A stretch of 34,593 nt of DNA from Pseudocoprococcus catus. Its GTDB lineage: Bacteria; Bacillota; Clostridia; Lachnospirales; Lachnospiraceae. The stretch lies in NCBI RefSeq assembly GCF_019734885.1, contig NZ_JAAXCM010000030.1:1-34593 (forward strand). Direction: 5' to 3'. The notes below the pieces were generated by a model that was given only the letters and a program-made list of their open reading frames with translations, was not told the DNA's origin and searched no databases. Made by a program: the position numbers and the translations under genes. This document shows, one piece after another, positions 7,106 to 15,240 of the stretch (the first letter of the stretch is position 1; every line of letters starts with the position of its first letter).

Positions 7106-7153
7106 AGAGCCGATAAACCGTGTACCTAAAAAGGTCTACGGATTATCGGCTCT
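7106..7153 (-). terminator. long hairpin with leftward T-run
   Basis: AGAGCCGATAA (7106-7116) pairs perfectly with TTATCGGCTCT (7143-7153). The enclosed CCGTGTACC/GGTCTACGG extends the stem with mismatches. On the minus strand the stem is followed by TTCTTTTTT, as in an intrinsic terminator. It lies downstream of the KTR gene and would end the cargo transcript, or act as an attenuator before the small ORF at 6981-7076. Confidence 0.65.
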
Positions 7154-7203
7154 GCGTCTAAGCGTCTGGCTCTAATTATGAAATAGGAATCTATATTTTC
7201 ACT

Positions 7204-7398
7204 TCACTTATCAATCTTTTCGGTTGATAATTTCACTGCCGTTATAACCATATCCTTAACATTGATAAGCGTTTCCTGTCTGCACTTTGGGCAGAGTAAT
7301 GGGAAGTTTTCAAGCACTGTGTCCGGGCGCAGCATTATCCGCGTTTTACTCTTGCAAACAGGGCATAACAGAAATTCAATTTTACACAAGTGCTTCAC
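7204..7398 (-). CDS. cysteine-rich KTR protein
   Basis: A 64-residue protein with two CxxC pairs, CPVCKSKTRIMLRPDTVLEN and LLCPKCRQETLINV. This is the zinc-ribbon pattern of the Cys_rich_KTR family, a small family of unknown role common in Tn916-like elements near cargo genes. It begins 11 bases after the ABC transporter stop on the same strand, so it is probably the last gene of the cargo transcript, although by family it belongs to the ICE backbone. A nucleic-acid-binding role is plausible only from the fold. Confidence 0.85.
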   Translation of the reverse strand: MKHLCKIEFLLCPVCKSKTRIMLRPDTVLENFPLLCPKCRQETLINVKDMVITAVKLSTEKIDK

Positions 7399-7409
7399 CT
7401 CTTTATCAT

Positions 7410-9158
7410 TTATACATTCAGTTTCCAGTTGGCAGAGTTCATTTGCAGTTCAACCAATTTATGATACAATCCGTTCTTTGCCATAAGTTCAGAATGAGTA
7501 CCGTTTTCCGCAACAACTCCGTTTGAAAGAACAACAATCTGATCTGCCGCTTCGATGGTTCTCATTCTATGTGCGATAACCAAAACTGTTTTACCCTTAA
7601 TGAGCTTTGCGATTGCATTTTGGATTTCAGTTTCATTGTCCACATCAAGAGAAGCTGTGGCTTCATCCAGCAAGATAACAGGGGCGTCTTTCAGCAGAGC
7701 ACGGGCAATAGAAAGACGTTGACACTCACCACCGGACAGCGTAGAGCCATTTTCGCCAATGACAGTTTGATAACCTTGCGGAAGCCGTTCAATAAATTCA
7801 TGGCACATAGCAGCTTTAGACGCAGCTATCACATCTTCATCAGTAGCATTTTTGCGTCCTACACGAATATTCTCCATAATTGTGTTATTAAACAGCACTA
7901 CATCTTGAAAAACGATAGAAAAGTATTTCATTAGCATAGTAGAATCTAATGGTGCAATATCTTTCCCACCTAATAGGATTCTTCCGCTTTCCAGAGGATA
8001 GAATTTAGCAGCCAGCTTAGCAACTGTGCTTTTGCCACCGCCGGACGGACCAACTAACGCTGTAACTTGACCTTGCTTCGCTGTAAAAGAAATATCCTGC
8101 AAAACAGTTTTTCCGTTTTCATAAGAGAATTTTACGTGGTCAAATGTAAGATTAAAGCCGTCTGGTTGAGTGATCTTTTCGCCAACTTCTTCTGGGTATT
8201 CCTCGATTTCACGTAGCCGTTTTACCTGCAAGCCGACATTAAATAGTTCTGCCATGTTTGACATAGCACCTGAAAGCGGGTCATACAGTCGGGAAGCTGC
8301 AATCAGAAACAGAATATAAGTGAATAAATCTATTTGACTCTTTACGACAAGACTGTTACCAACGACAATTACCGTCGCCAGACCTAACCTAAGAAACATT
8401 TGTCCAGTTGTTAAAAGACTTGCAGTTGTTAATTCAGATGATATTTGAGCCCTTTCCGCAGCGTCCAGTTTCGCATCTAATTTTTTTAGATATGCTTCCT
8501 CTTGATTGCACGCCTTAATGTCCTGCACAGTTTCCAGACATTCTTGAATCCCCTCCGCAAGTTCAAGTTTGGCTCCCATGTGCTTTTTTCCAAGTTTCTC
8601 TTGCCATGTTCGGGAAAGAAGTACGATTGCAAAGGAAATTGGAGCAACCCACAAAAGTGCAAGTCCCATCTGCCAGTTGAAAATAAACAGTCCAATACAT
8701 ACGATAGCAGTTGAAATCACAGCTCCCCAAAATTGAGGGACGGTATGGGAAAACGCGTGTTCAAAACTGGCACAATCGCCCATAATTGCACCTGTCAGAT
8801 CAGAGAGATCGCGCTGGTGGAAGAATGATAGTGGCAAAGTCCGCAGCTTTTCCGCAAGACGAATACGCCGTCTTGCACTTTCAGCATAAGTTCCCATGTA
8901 TGCTGCCGTATATTGGAGATAATGCAGGATAAATATTGCTGCTAAAATTACAATTCCTACTCCTGTATAAAAGACAACGCTATGCTCCGGTGTTACTGTT
9001 CCGAGTAACGGTGATAATAGCTGATTTAGAACAATCGCCAGCAAAATAACAGGGAACATTAAACTGATATTGGCAAGAACAGAGTAGACAATTCCCTTAA
9101 ATAAATCTTTTGCGCCCTGTTCGCTGAGTGCGTATTTTCTTTTCAATGCTTCAATCAT
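7410..9158 (-). CDS. ABC transporter permease/ATPase (YbtQ/IrtB-like half)
   Basis: A 582-residue half-transporter: an ABC-type transmembrane domain with about six helices (1-310), then an ATPase with Walker A GPSGGGKST (about 370), Q loop FQDVVLFN, signature LSGGECQRLSIARALL, Walker B VILLDEATASLD and H-loop His in IAHRMRT. All catalytic residues look intact. The gene overlaps the preceding ABC gene by 8 bases, so the two form a heterodimer. Type IV ABC folds are usually exporters, but a subset beside AraC regulators and iron genes (YbtPQ, IrtAB) imports siderophores. The ECF transporter and AraC context here favours that subset; the substrate is not visible. Confidence 0.85.
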   Translation of the reverse strand: MIEALKRKYALSEQGAKDLFKGIVYSVLANISLMFPVILLAIVLNQLLSPLLGTVTPEHSVVFYTGVGIVILAAIFILHYLQYTAAYMGTYAESARRRIRLAEKLRTLPLSFFHQRDLSDLTGAIMGDCASFEHAFSHTVPQFWGAVISTAIVCIGLFIFNWQMGLALLWVAPISFAIVLLSRTWQEKLGKKHMGAKLELAEGIQECLETVQDIKACNQEEAYLKKLDAKLDAAERAQISSELTTASLLTTGQMFLRLGLATVIVVGNSLVVKSQIDLFTYILFLIAASRLYDPLSGAMSNMAELFNVGLQVKRLREIEEYPEEVGEKITQPDGFNLTFDHVKFSYENGKTVLQDISFTAKQGQVTALVGPSGGGKSTVAKLAAKFYPLESGRILLGGKDIAPLDSTMLMKYFSIVFQDVVLFNNTIMENIRVGRKNATDEDVIAASKAAMCHEFIERLPQGYQTVIGENGSTLSGGECQRLSIARALLKDAPVILLDEATASLDVDNETEIQNAIAKLIKGKTVLVIAHRMRTIEAADQIVVLSNGVVAENGTHSELMAKNGLYHKLVELQMNSANWKLNV

Positions 9159-10959
9159 TGTCTATATCCCCCTTTCCAACTTTCCAAGAAATCGAAGTCT
9201 GATAATCATTCCACATAGCTGCATAAGTGCCACCCTCGGACAGCAACTCGTCATGTGTACCTCGTTCTATAATTTTCCCGTCCTTAAATACTAAAATTAA
9301 ATCGGCATCCTGTACGGTGGAAAGTCTATGTGCAATCATCAGTACGGATTTTCCTTTTGTCAGTTCTTCAAAAGCAAGCTGAATCTTATGTTCATTTTCT
9401 GCGTCGGCAAATGCTGTTGCCTCGTCCAAAACAATGATAGGTGCGTCTTTCAAGATGGCTCTTGCCAGAGCAACACGTTGATTTTCGCCGCCGGAAAGAT
9501 AAGTACCTCCGCTTCCAACGACAGTATCAAGCCCATTCGGAAGCCGGTCTATAATCTCTTTGCATTGCGCCATTTCCGCAGCTTTCAATACTTCCGCACG
9601 AGAAGCCGATGGTCTGGCTGCCCGGATATTTTCTAAAAGGGTATCTTTGAAAAGGCGTGTATTTTGAAACACGAAAGCAACCTGTTCCATCAAATCACGT
9701 TTTTTAATGTCGCGAACATCAACGCCACCAACAGAAACACTACCTACCTGAACATCATAAAAACGTGGAATAAGGCTTGCGGCTGTACTCTTACCGCTAC
9801 CGGACGCACCCACTAAAGCAACCTTTTGTCCAGCCAATACGTCGAAGCTCACTTGATCTAATGCTTTTTCCGTTGCTCCCGGATAGGTGAAAGACACATC
9901 CTTAAAGGTAATGCTTGCGTTTTCCGGGACTTTTGGCGAAGTAGGCTCTGTCAATGGTTTTTCCTGCAAAATAGCTTCTACACGGCTCACTGCACTTTTA
10001 GCAGCCATAAGCTGCTCACTGGCAAACATAATCCGATTCATCATGATTGCACAGACTGGGGTAAATAAACTATAAAACAGAAAATCAAGGACTACATCTT
10101 CATAAGCCGCTTGACCGCTAACTCCCGACAGAATAAACATAGCTATTGGAATTAAAAGAACAAAGGTGCAATTCAGCGTGACGGTAAATCCTGTCAACGG
10201 AATCCTGCATTTTATCGCATAGCCGGAAGCAAACTTTTCGTATTCCTCTATCGCTGCATGAAAGTTTTTGAAAGAATAAATGGTTTGCTGAAATACTTTT
10301 ACCACAGGAATACCACGGATATATTCAACGGCTTCCTTGTTCATCTTCTCAAGTGCTGTCATGTACTTAGACATGAACTCTGCGTTGTCGCCACCCATCA
10401 TCTGCTTTAAGAAAATCACACTGATTGCCATAGGAATCAGACAGCAGATACCAAGCCGCCAATCAAATAGGAAAACCAATACTAAAACAGCTATCGGCAT
10501 GACCACAGCTCCGGTCAGATCGGGAAGTTGGTGAGCTAAAAAGCCCTCTGTAAGTCCTGCGTTGTCATCAATAATTTTCCGTAAGCGTCCGCTGGCGTTT
10601 TGACTGAAATAGCCAAGTGGCAAAGTTACGATATGATGCATGGCCTCTTTTCTCATATTCGTAGCGGTACGAAAAGCTGCAAGGTGGGAACAGTTCAGTG
10701 CTAAAAAATAAAGTAAAATGCTCAATGCAGAAAACAGCACTGCAAGCCACGCATATCGGCCGCTGGAAACTGCAAGCGTAATATCTCCCTGTCCGATGGC
10801 GTGAATGAAATCCCGAATAACAAGCCAAATGCAGACATACGGCAACATAGATAAAATGGTACTGATTCCAGAGAGCACACAGCCCAAGATTGTTAAGCCG
10901 TGATATTTTCCGGCATATTGAAACATTCTGGACAACTCTCTATTGTTTTGCTTATCCAT
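9151..10959 (-). CDS. ABC transporter permease/ATPase (YbtP/IrtA-like half)
   Basis: A 602-residue partner of the downstream half-transporter. The membrane domain (about 20-310) has segments such as ITLAVSSGRYAWLAVLFSAL. The ATPase has Walker A GASGSGKST (about 385), signature LSGGENQRVALARAIL, Walker B IIVLDEATAFADAEN and IAHRLST. The Walker B extension reads ATAFADAEN instead of the common ATASLD, a variant often seen in one subunit of heterodimeric pairs. The start has AAGGAGC upstream. It is separated from the ECF ATPase gene by a 123-base gap carrying its own promoter-like elements and a shared regulatory block, so it may start a second transcript. Confidence 0.86.
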   Translation of the reverse strand: MDKQNNRELSRMFQYAGKYHGLTILGCVLSGISTILSMLPYVCIWLVIRDFIHAIGQGDITLAVSSGRYAWLAVLFSALSILLYFLALNCSHLAAFRTATNMRKEAMHHIVTLPLGYFSQNASGRLRKIIDDNAGLTEGFLAHQLPDLTGAVVMPIAVLVLVFLFDWRLGICCLIPMAISVIFLKQMMGGDNAEFMSKYMTALEKMNKEAVEYIRGIPVVKVFQQTIYSFKNFHAAIEEYEKFASGYAIKCRIPLTGFTVTLNCTFVLLIPIAMFILSGVSGQAAYEDVVLDFLFYSLFTPVCAIMMNRIMFASEQLMAAKSAVSRVEAILQEKPLTEPTSPKVPENASITFKDVSFTYPGATEKALDQVSFDVLAGQKVALVGASGSGKSTAASLIPRFYDVQVGSVSVGGVDVRDIKKRDLMEQVAFVFQNTRLFKDTLLENIRAARPSASRAEVLKAAEMAQCKEIIDRLPNGLDTVVGSGGTYLSGGENQRVALARAILKDAPIIVLDEATAFADAENEHKIQLAFEELTKGKSVLMIAHRLSTVQDADLILVFKDGKIIERGTHDELLSEGGTYAAMWNDYQTSISWKVGKGDIDND

Positions 10960-10984
10960 AAACTAAGCTCCTTTCAAAAGAAAT

Positions 10985-11012
10985 AGGTGAGTTAATGCGC
11001 ACTAACTCACCT
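10985..11012. promoter_or_regulatory. 10-bp inverted repeat before the ABC pair (operator candidate)
   Basis: AGGTGAGTTA (10985-10994) and TAACTCACCT (11003-11012) are perfect arms around 8 bases. The palindrome overlaps the expected -10 of a leftward promoter whose -35 would be TTGTCC (11027-11022). That placement suits a repressor operator or an mRNA hairpin; no T-run follows. Confidence 0.5.
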
Positions 11013-11021
11013 AATATGATA

Positions 11022-11077
11022 GGACAATATCTTATTTTCTGCCACTCTAAGCGGCTTCTATCTATCCAATCAGACAT
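11022..11077 (-). promoter_or_regulatory. shared regulatory block A, upstream of the ABC pair
   Basis: Plus-strand GCCACTCTAAGCGG (11041-11054) and CTATCCAAT..GACAT (up to 11077) match a second block at 13979-14016. On the minus strand each block is followed after exactly 13 bases by a TTGNNN hexamer (here TTGTCC). This is the expected geometry for an activator site beside a -35, and the cargo's AraC protein is the obvious candidate. The binding assignment is inference. Confidence 0.5.
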
Positions 11078-11082
11078 ATTGT

Positions 11083-12564
11083 TTAATGTGCCATCAAGCA
11101 AGAATATAATTTCTCCAAGTTCCCTTGAATCGGAAAATCATCTATATGGTTTCTGTCCGAAAAATATAGAGCACGATTGCATGTCATAGCCGCAAACTCA
11201 TAATCATGTGTAATAACCAAAATCGTTTTTCCCTTTTCAGTAAGAGATTTTAGATGATCAGAAATTCTCTGCATATTTTGAAAATCCAAACCGCTGGTTG
11301 GCTCGTCCAAAATCAAAATCGGGGTATCTATCCAATCCGATACTGCTAATGTTAGCCGCTGTTTTTGACCACCGGAGAGAGTGGCTGGGTGAAAGTCACT
11401 CCATTCAGACAAGCCGTAAAGCGTTAGTAACTCCTTAATTTGAGTGTCCGTTGCTTTTTTTCGGTTTAGCCGCAATTCTTCTGCTACGCTGTCACCGAAA
11501 AATTGAGATTCTGTATTTTGCATTACAAAATAGGCAAAGTCTTTTCTTCTTTTGCGTGAAACCTTTTTCCCACAATAAAGTATATTTCCGGCGTTTTCCT
11601 TTTTTATACCGCACATAATATTTGACAATGTTGATTTTCCAACGCCGTTATGCCCGATAATAGCAATCAAATCTCCTGCGTATGCCTTGAAAGAAAGATC
11701 TTCAAAAACAGGATTCTTACGATAGGCGAAAGAAAGATTTTCAACAGAGATAGTTTCTGTTTTCTTTACTTGCACTGGAGGGATAGTTTCTATTTTTTGC
11801 AAATCCGCAGTGCGAATCCCTATGCTTTTGCGTTCCAATTCTGATAATTGCAGAAGCTCCATTGCAGACCACTCTTTTTGCAATCGACCGTTTTCCATAT
11901 AAAGAAAGCGGTCTGCCAGATCGGTCAGATAATACAAGCGATGTTCTGCCACTACGATTGTGTGCCCTGCTTGTTTTAGTTTTCGCATGAGTTCTTTTAA
12001 TGCTTCCACCGAAAACATATCAAGATTAGCAGAGGGTTCGTCAAAGACATAAATTTGTGGATTTACTGCGTTGACAGAAGCAATCGCTATTTTTTGTTTT
12101 TCACCGCTGGACATGGGATATATTTCTTTTCCCAGCAGCATTTCTCCGTTAATATCTTTGACTGCTTTGGTAACTCGCATTTCCAATTCTTCAAATGGAA
12201 CACCATAATTTTCACAACCAAATGCAATCTCGTCCTCTGTAATGCTGGCAAAAAATTGACTGCGTGGGTCTTGAAAAATTGAACCGACAAGTTTTCCGAT
12301 TTCATAAACGGGATAATCGGAAATAGGAACTCCCAAGAGAGATACATTTCCGGTCAATGTCCCCTCATAAAAATTATTAGCCAGCCCATTGATAATTCGT
12401 GTAAGAGTTGTTTTGCCACATCCGCTACCACCAGTTAAAACAATAAACTCGCCAGTTTGAACTTCTAAATTGATGTCCTTTACGCTGGGACTTTCTGCCC
12501 CCGGATATTGAAAGGAAACCTTTTCAAACGAAATTGCCGTATGTTCTTTACTGCAATTAGTCAT
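11083..12564 (-). CDS. ECF transporter double ATPase (EcfA/CbiO-type fusion)
   Basis: A 493-residue cytoplasmic energising subunit with two ATPase domains. Domain 1 has Walker A GGSGCGKTT (about 50), signature MSSGEKQKIAIASV and Walker B IYVFDEPSANLD. Domain 2 has GHNGVGKST (about 310), LSGGQKQRLTLAVSDW and ILILDEPTSGLD. Both look active. ATG 12564 overlaps the EcfT stop as ATGA and follows GGGGATGG, which decides this start over the longer frame beginning at 12633. With EcfT and the S component it makes an ECF importer. Fused two-domain ATPases are usual for MptD/Trep_Strep-type systems. Confidence 0.9.
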   Translation of the reverse strand: MTNCSKEHTAISFEKVSFQYPGAESPSVKDINLEVQTGEFIVLTGGSGCGKTTLTRIINGLANNFYEGTLTGNVSLLGVPISDYPVYEIGKLVGSIFQDPRSQFFASITEDEIAFGCENYGVPFEELEMRVTKAVKDINGEMLLGKEIYPMSSGEKQKIAIASVNAVNPQIYVFDEPSANLDMFSVEALKELMRKLKQAGHTIVVAEHRLYYLTDLADRFLYMENGRLQKEWSAMELLQLSELERKSIGIRTADLQKIETIPPVQVKKTETISVENLSFAYRKNPVFEDLSFKAYAGDLIAIIGHNGVGKSTLSNIMCGIKKENAGNILYCGKKVSRKRRKDFAYFVMQNTESQFFGDSVAEELRLNRKKATDTQIKELLTLYGLSEWSDFHPATLSGGQKQRLTLAVSDWIDTPILILDEPTSGLDFQNMQRISDHLKSLTEKGKTILVITHDYEFAAMTCNRALYFSDRNHIDDFPIQGNLEKLYSCLMAH

Positions 12565-13241
12565 ACTTTCACCATCCCCTCTAAAACGAAATACATAACC
12601 GTGATAGCAACAGCTATTACACACATAAGCCAATCCTGTTTGCGAAATAGAAGTTTTCTCCGGCAGGTATGCTCTCCCGGATTTGAAATACCACGGCTTT
12701 CAGCGGAAGCAGCCAATTCCTCCGCAATTCTGGAAGAACGGAAGATCACAGGTGTTACAATATACTCCATAGCGTCAAGGGGATGTTTCCAAGATAATAA
12801 TTTTCGTAGCCGTAAAGAGGAAAATACATCTGCAAATTCACTTCGTATAGTTGGAAAGAAACGCAGCGTAAAAGTAATAGGCAGTGCGATTCCGCTTGGA
12901 GCATGAATTTTCTTGAATACAGCCACAACTTCTCCCGGTGGCATTCCAAAAACAGGCTGTGCAGCCATAACCATCATTAAAATGCGAAGCACCATAAACA
13001 GGAACATTTCCGGCATTAAAAATGTAATTCCATTCCCGCCAGAGAATAACCGTAGCAAAATGAACACGCAGCATACCGCAAAATATTTTATTGCCTGCCG
13101 ATAAAAGCCCTGAATCAGCAGGTATATACACAGACAAACTAACAGTGTATATATCAAAATGTCGCTTGTGAGCACTGCCACAAGCGACATCGTGAGGGCT
13201 ATGACAAGCAGTTTTGTTCTGAAGTCAAATTTCACGCCCAT
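12561..13241 (-). CDS. ECF transporter transmembrane subunit EcfT (CbiQ-like)
   Basis: A 226-residue membrane protein with four to five hydrophobic segments (LLVIALTMSLVAVL, IYTLLVCLCIYLLIQGF, MFLFMVLRILMMVM and a C-terminal one near MCVIAVAITVMYFVL). It carries the coupling-helix signature SAESRGIS (Ala-x-x-x-Gly type) that contacts the ATPases. It starts 4 bases after the S-component stop and overlaps the ATPase start, so all three are coupled. The ribosome site is weak, which fits coupling. Confidence 0.88.
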   Translation of the reverse strand: MGVKFDFRTKLLVIALTMSLVAVLTSDILIYTLLVCLCIYLLIQGFYRQAIKYFAVCCVFILLRLFSGGNGITFLMPEMFLFMVLRILMMVMAAQPVFGMPPGEVVAVFKKIHAPSGIALPITFTLRFFPTIRSEFADVFSSLRLRKLLSWKHPLDAMEYIVTPVIFRSSRIAEELAASAESRGISNPGEHTCRRKLLFRKQDWLMCVIAVAITVMYFVLEGMVKV

Positions 13242-13245
13242 AATA

Positions 13246-13851
13246 TTATTTAATTACCCCGCTCTTTCTGAAGTGCTTTACAATCAGCTTATTGCTGATT
13301 ACACAACCAAGAATAGCAAGAGCCGCAGTAGCCGCCAAGCTCAAAAGCACCCACTTCGGATCGGTATAATACTGGGTCTGAATCTGAACCTGTGCTTCGC
13401 TGACACCGGTAGCAAGAAACGCATCCTTGAAGAACCAAATCTCCGACATACCATGTGCAGCACGAACGAGAGCGGTAATAACCCAAGAAATCGTAACTCT
13501 CTTAATATCGTGATAGCTGTCCTTGCCACACATGGAAAGCTCTGCGATAATGCCGCCACCTAAAAACCACGGAATCATAAACGGTCCCATCATCAGTCCG
13601 GCAATGATCGCCCACATGATATTGTAAACCAGTGCCGGACCGTGTTTGCCAACTTTCATACTCATGTAAACATAGAATGGGGCAAGAATCAAACCAGCTC
13701 CGGCAGCGTTAAAAATCATAGAGTAAAACAGAGAAGCTCCTGTAAGCATGGAGTATGCCATAAACACAGCAAACATGATAGCACAGAATATACCCATAGT
13801 CGCTGCGTCTTTGACAGACAATTTTGCAGATTGCGTTTTTTCGTTTTGCAT
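13246..13851 (-). CDS. ECF transporter S component (MptD/Trep_Strep family)
   Basis: A 201-residue substrate-binding membrane subunit with five or six hydrophobic stretches, including MGIFCAIMFAVFMAYSML, IIAGLMMGPFMIPWFLGGG and WVLLSLAATAALAILGCVIS. The pattern fits the putative S components called MptD or Trep_Strep. ATG 13851 is preferred because AAAGGAGG lies 11 bases upstream; the frame extends 19 codons further without a site. It is the first gene of the ECF set. By analogy with siderophore and haem loci the ligand may be a metal chelate, but no residue here proves it. Confidence 0.82.
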   Translation of the reverse strand: MQNEKTQSAKLSVKDAATMGIFCAIMFAVFMAYSMLTGASLFYSMIFNAAGAGLILAPFYVYMSMKVGKHGPALVYNIMWAIIAGLMMGPFMIPWFLGGGIIAELSMCGKDSYHDIKRVTISWVITALVRAAHGMSEIWFFKDAFLATGVSEAQVQIQTQYYTDPKWVLLSLAATAALAILGCVISNKLIVKHFRKSGVIK

Positions 13852-13879
13852 TGTTTTAGAATCCTCCTTTATCTCAATA

Positions 13880-13908
13880 CGGTTAGCTTGCTCTAACCGA
13901 TAGGTCAA
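13880..13908 (-). promoter_or_regulatory. promoter-like hexamers and inverted repeat before the ECF operon
   Basis: On the minus strand TTGACC (13908-13903) is followed after 17 bases by TAACCG (13885-13880). The spacer and -10 contain arms CGGTTAG (13880-13886) and CTAACCG (13893-13899). The -10 is poor, which would suit a regulated promoter. The palindrome may be an operator or an RNA hairpin in the leader. Confidence 0.4.
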
Positions 13909-13959
13909 AAAATAAGTCAGGTGAGCTTATTCCTGCTTTTTCTGACAGAATATATTCTA

Positions 13960-14016
13960 AATCAAATTCATTTTTCTTGCCACTCCGAGCGGACTATTAC
14001 CTATCCAAAAGGACAT
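13960..14016 (-). promoter_or_regulatory. shared regulatory block B, at the araC end before the ECF operon
   Basis: Plus-strand GCCACTCCGAGCGG (13979-13992) plus CTATCCAAAAGGACAT (ending 14016) match block A at 11041-11077. On the minus strand TTGATT follows 13 bases after the block, the same distance as in block A. Its far part overlaps the last codons of araC. It probably serves transcription of the ECF genes. Confidence 0.5.
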
Positions 14017-15031
14017 TCTTTCTAAATTCCGTAGGTGATACTCCGTATACTTCACGGAACGCAGAGGTAAACTTATTTGGATTTTCATATCCGATACTGT
14101 TTGCAATCTCTGTGACTTGCAGATTTGTTTCTATCAACCATTTCTGTGCCATTTGTAAACGATAGGTACGAAGATAAGCATATACGGAAGTTCCATAGAC
14201 CCCACGAAAACATTTCTTCAAGGTAGTCGTAGAGATTTCAAATCTTTCGGATAGCTGTTCGATCGTGTAATGTGCGGATAAATCTTTTGTGATAAAGGCG
14301 GCAATTTCCTTTATCAGCTTGACTTGATTTTGATTATAGTAGTCAGTCTGTACTACCTCTTTTACTGTATCGAGATCGCTTAAAAATAACAACAATTCAA
14401 GCGTTTTAATTTTCATATATCCCGGTTTGCGTTGCTCTCGCACATGATATAATTCAGAAAAAATGTGTTCAATAGACGGATTTGCACGCATGATACACAG
14501 TCGGTTATCATCGCAAATATATTTTTGGATATAGTTCAAATCAATGTTTAGCAGTTCCATCACTTGCCGCATTTCCGGCAACAATTTATCTAAATCAATA
14601 ATAATAGTAATGCCATGATAATGATTAAGCGGAAATGAAGAATACGATTTCTTTTTCATTGCAGAACTGATAGAAAGATCACCAGCAGCCATGTAACAGC
14701 AACTGTGTTCTCCAAAACTACACTCATACCGACCTATGCAACAATGGTTAATCTCAATCAGATTTTTAGCAGTAGCTTGATTTTGATTACAATAGGTCAT
14801 GTGCATATCATTGTAATATAATTCTATTCCGCTAAACACTTGATAGGTGGTTATTTTTCCTGTTCCTGTTTCGTTAGATAATTTATAAACTTTGCAATCT
14901 GGACACAGTTTAGTATTATCCTCAACAGGTTCGCCGTATAATTTAGCTCCTTCAAATTCTAACGGTAAGGACGCTTGAGCAGTCAAAATATCAATGGTAT
15001 TGTTAATCGCTTGTTTTTTCAAGGCGGACAT
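13997..15031 (-). CDS. AraC-family transcriptional regulator of the cargo
   Basis: A 344-residue regulator. The C-terminal AraC domain (about 235-335) has both helix-turn-helices: YTIEQLSERFEISTTTLKKC and VTEIANSIGYENPNKFTSAF, then the family ending REVYGVSPTEFRKN. The N-terminal 220 residues are a less conserved sensing domain with several Cys (CCIGRYECSFGEHSCCYMAA), which could bind metal or a ligand. It is encoded just upstream of the ECF genes on the same strand, with a good ribosome site (AAAGGAGG) and a strong promoter of its own. AraC proteins beside siderophore importers (YbtA, PchR) activate uptake genes when the chelate is present, which fits this layout. Confidence 0.9.
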   Translation of the reverse strand: MSALKKQAINNTIDILTAQASLPLEFEGAKLYGEPVEDNTKLCPDCKVYKLSNETGTGKITTYQVFSGIELYYNDMHMTYCNQNQATAKNLIEINHCCIGRYECSFGEHSCCYMAAGDLSISSAMKKKSYSSFPLNHYHGITIIIDLDKLLPEMRQVMELLNIDLNYIQKYICDDNRLCIMRANPSIEHIFSELYHVREQRKPGYMKIKTLELLLFLSDLDTVKEVVQTDYYNQNQVKLIKEIAAFITKDLSAHYTIEQLSERFEISTTTLKKCFRGVYGTSVYAYLRTYRLQMAQKWLIETNLQVTEIANSIGYENPNKFTSAFREVYGVSPTEFRKNVLLDR

Positions 15032-15074
15032 TCCCAGATTCCTCCTTTCGGTTTGATGTGTCTAATTCACATTA

Positions 15075-15103
15075 AGTATATTCAAAAATAACGATGAAGT
15101 CAA
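15075..15103 (-). promoter_or_regulatory. sigma-A promoter of the AraC gene
   Basis: On the minus strand TTGACT (15103-15098), a 17-base spacer and TATACT (15080-15075) form a near-consensus promoter about 45 bases upstream of the araC ATG. It is the clearest promoter in the window. Confidence 0.75.
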
Positions 15104-15181
15104 TAAAGCTGATTATATTGTACTCAATGCACATAACATCTTCAAGATACATATTGTGAATTATTTAGGTCAACAGTGGGA

Positions 15182-15222
15182 ATTGTATAGACGTATCGAA
15201 AAGCGATTAGGAACTATACAAT
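15182..15222. promoter_or_regulatory. inverted-repeat operator candidate before the XRE gene
   Basis: ATTGTATAG (15182-15190) and CTATACAAT (15214-15222) are perfect 9-base arms 23 bases apart, ending 18 bases before the XRE start codon. The right arm includes a TACAAT that could be a -10. This fits autoregulation by the XRE protein, and divergent control of araC is possible. No binding evidence can be seen. Confidence 0.5.
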
Positions 15223-15240
15223 ATAACAGGGTGAATAATT

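Noticed and set aside
7410-10959. Drug-efflux or bacteriocin-export ABC pair
   Set aside because: Possible by fold, but the linked ECF importer and AraC gene point to uptake; export remains an alternative and is not excluded.
10985-11012. lac-operator-like sequence
   Set aside because: The resemblance is a few bases of TAACTCAC; no LacI-family gene is near and the symmetry differs.
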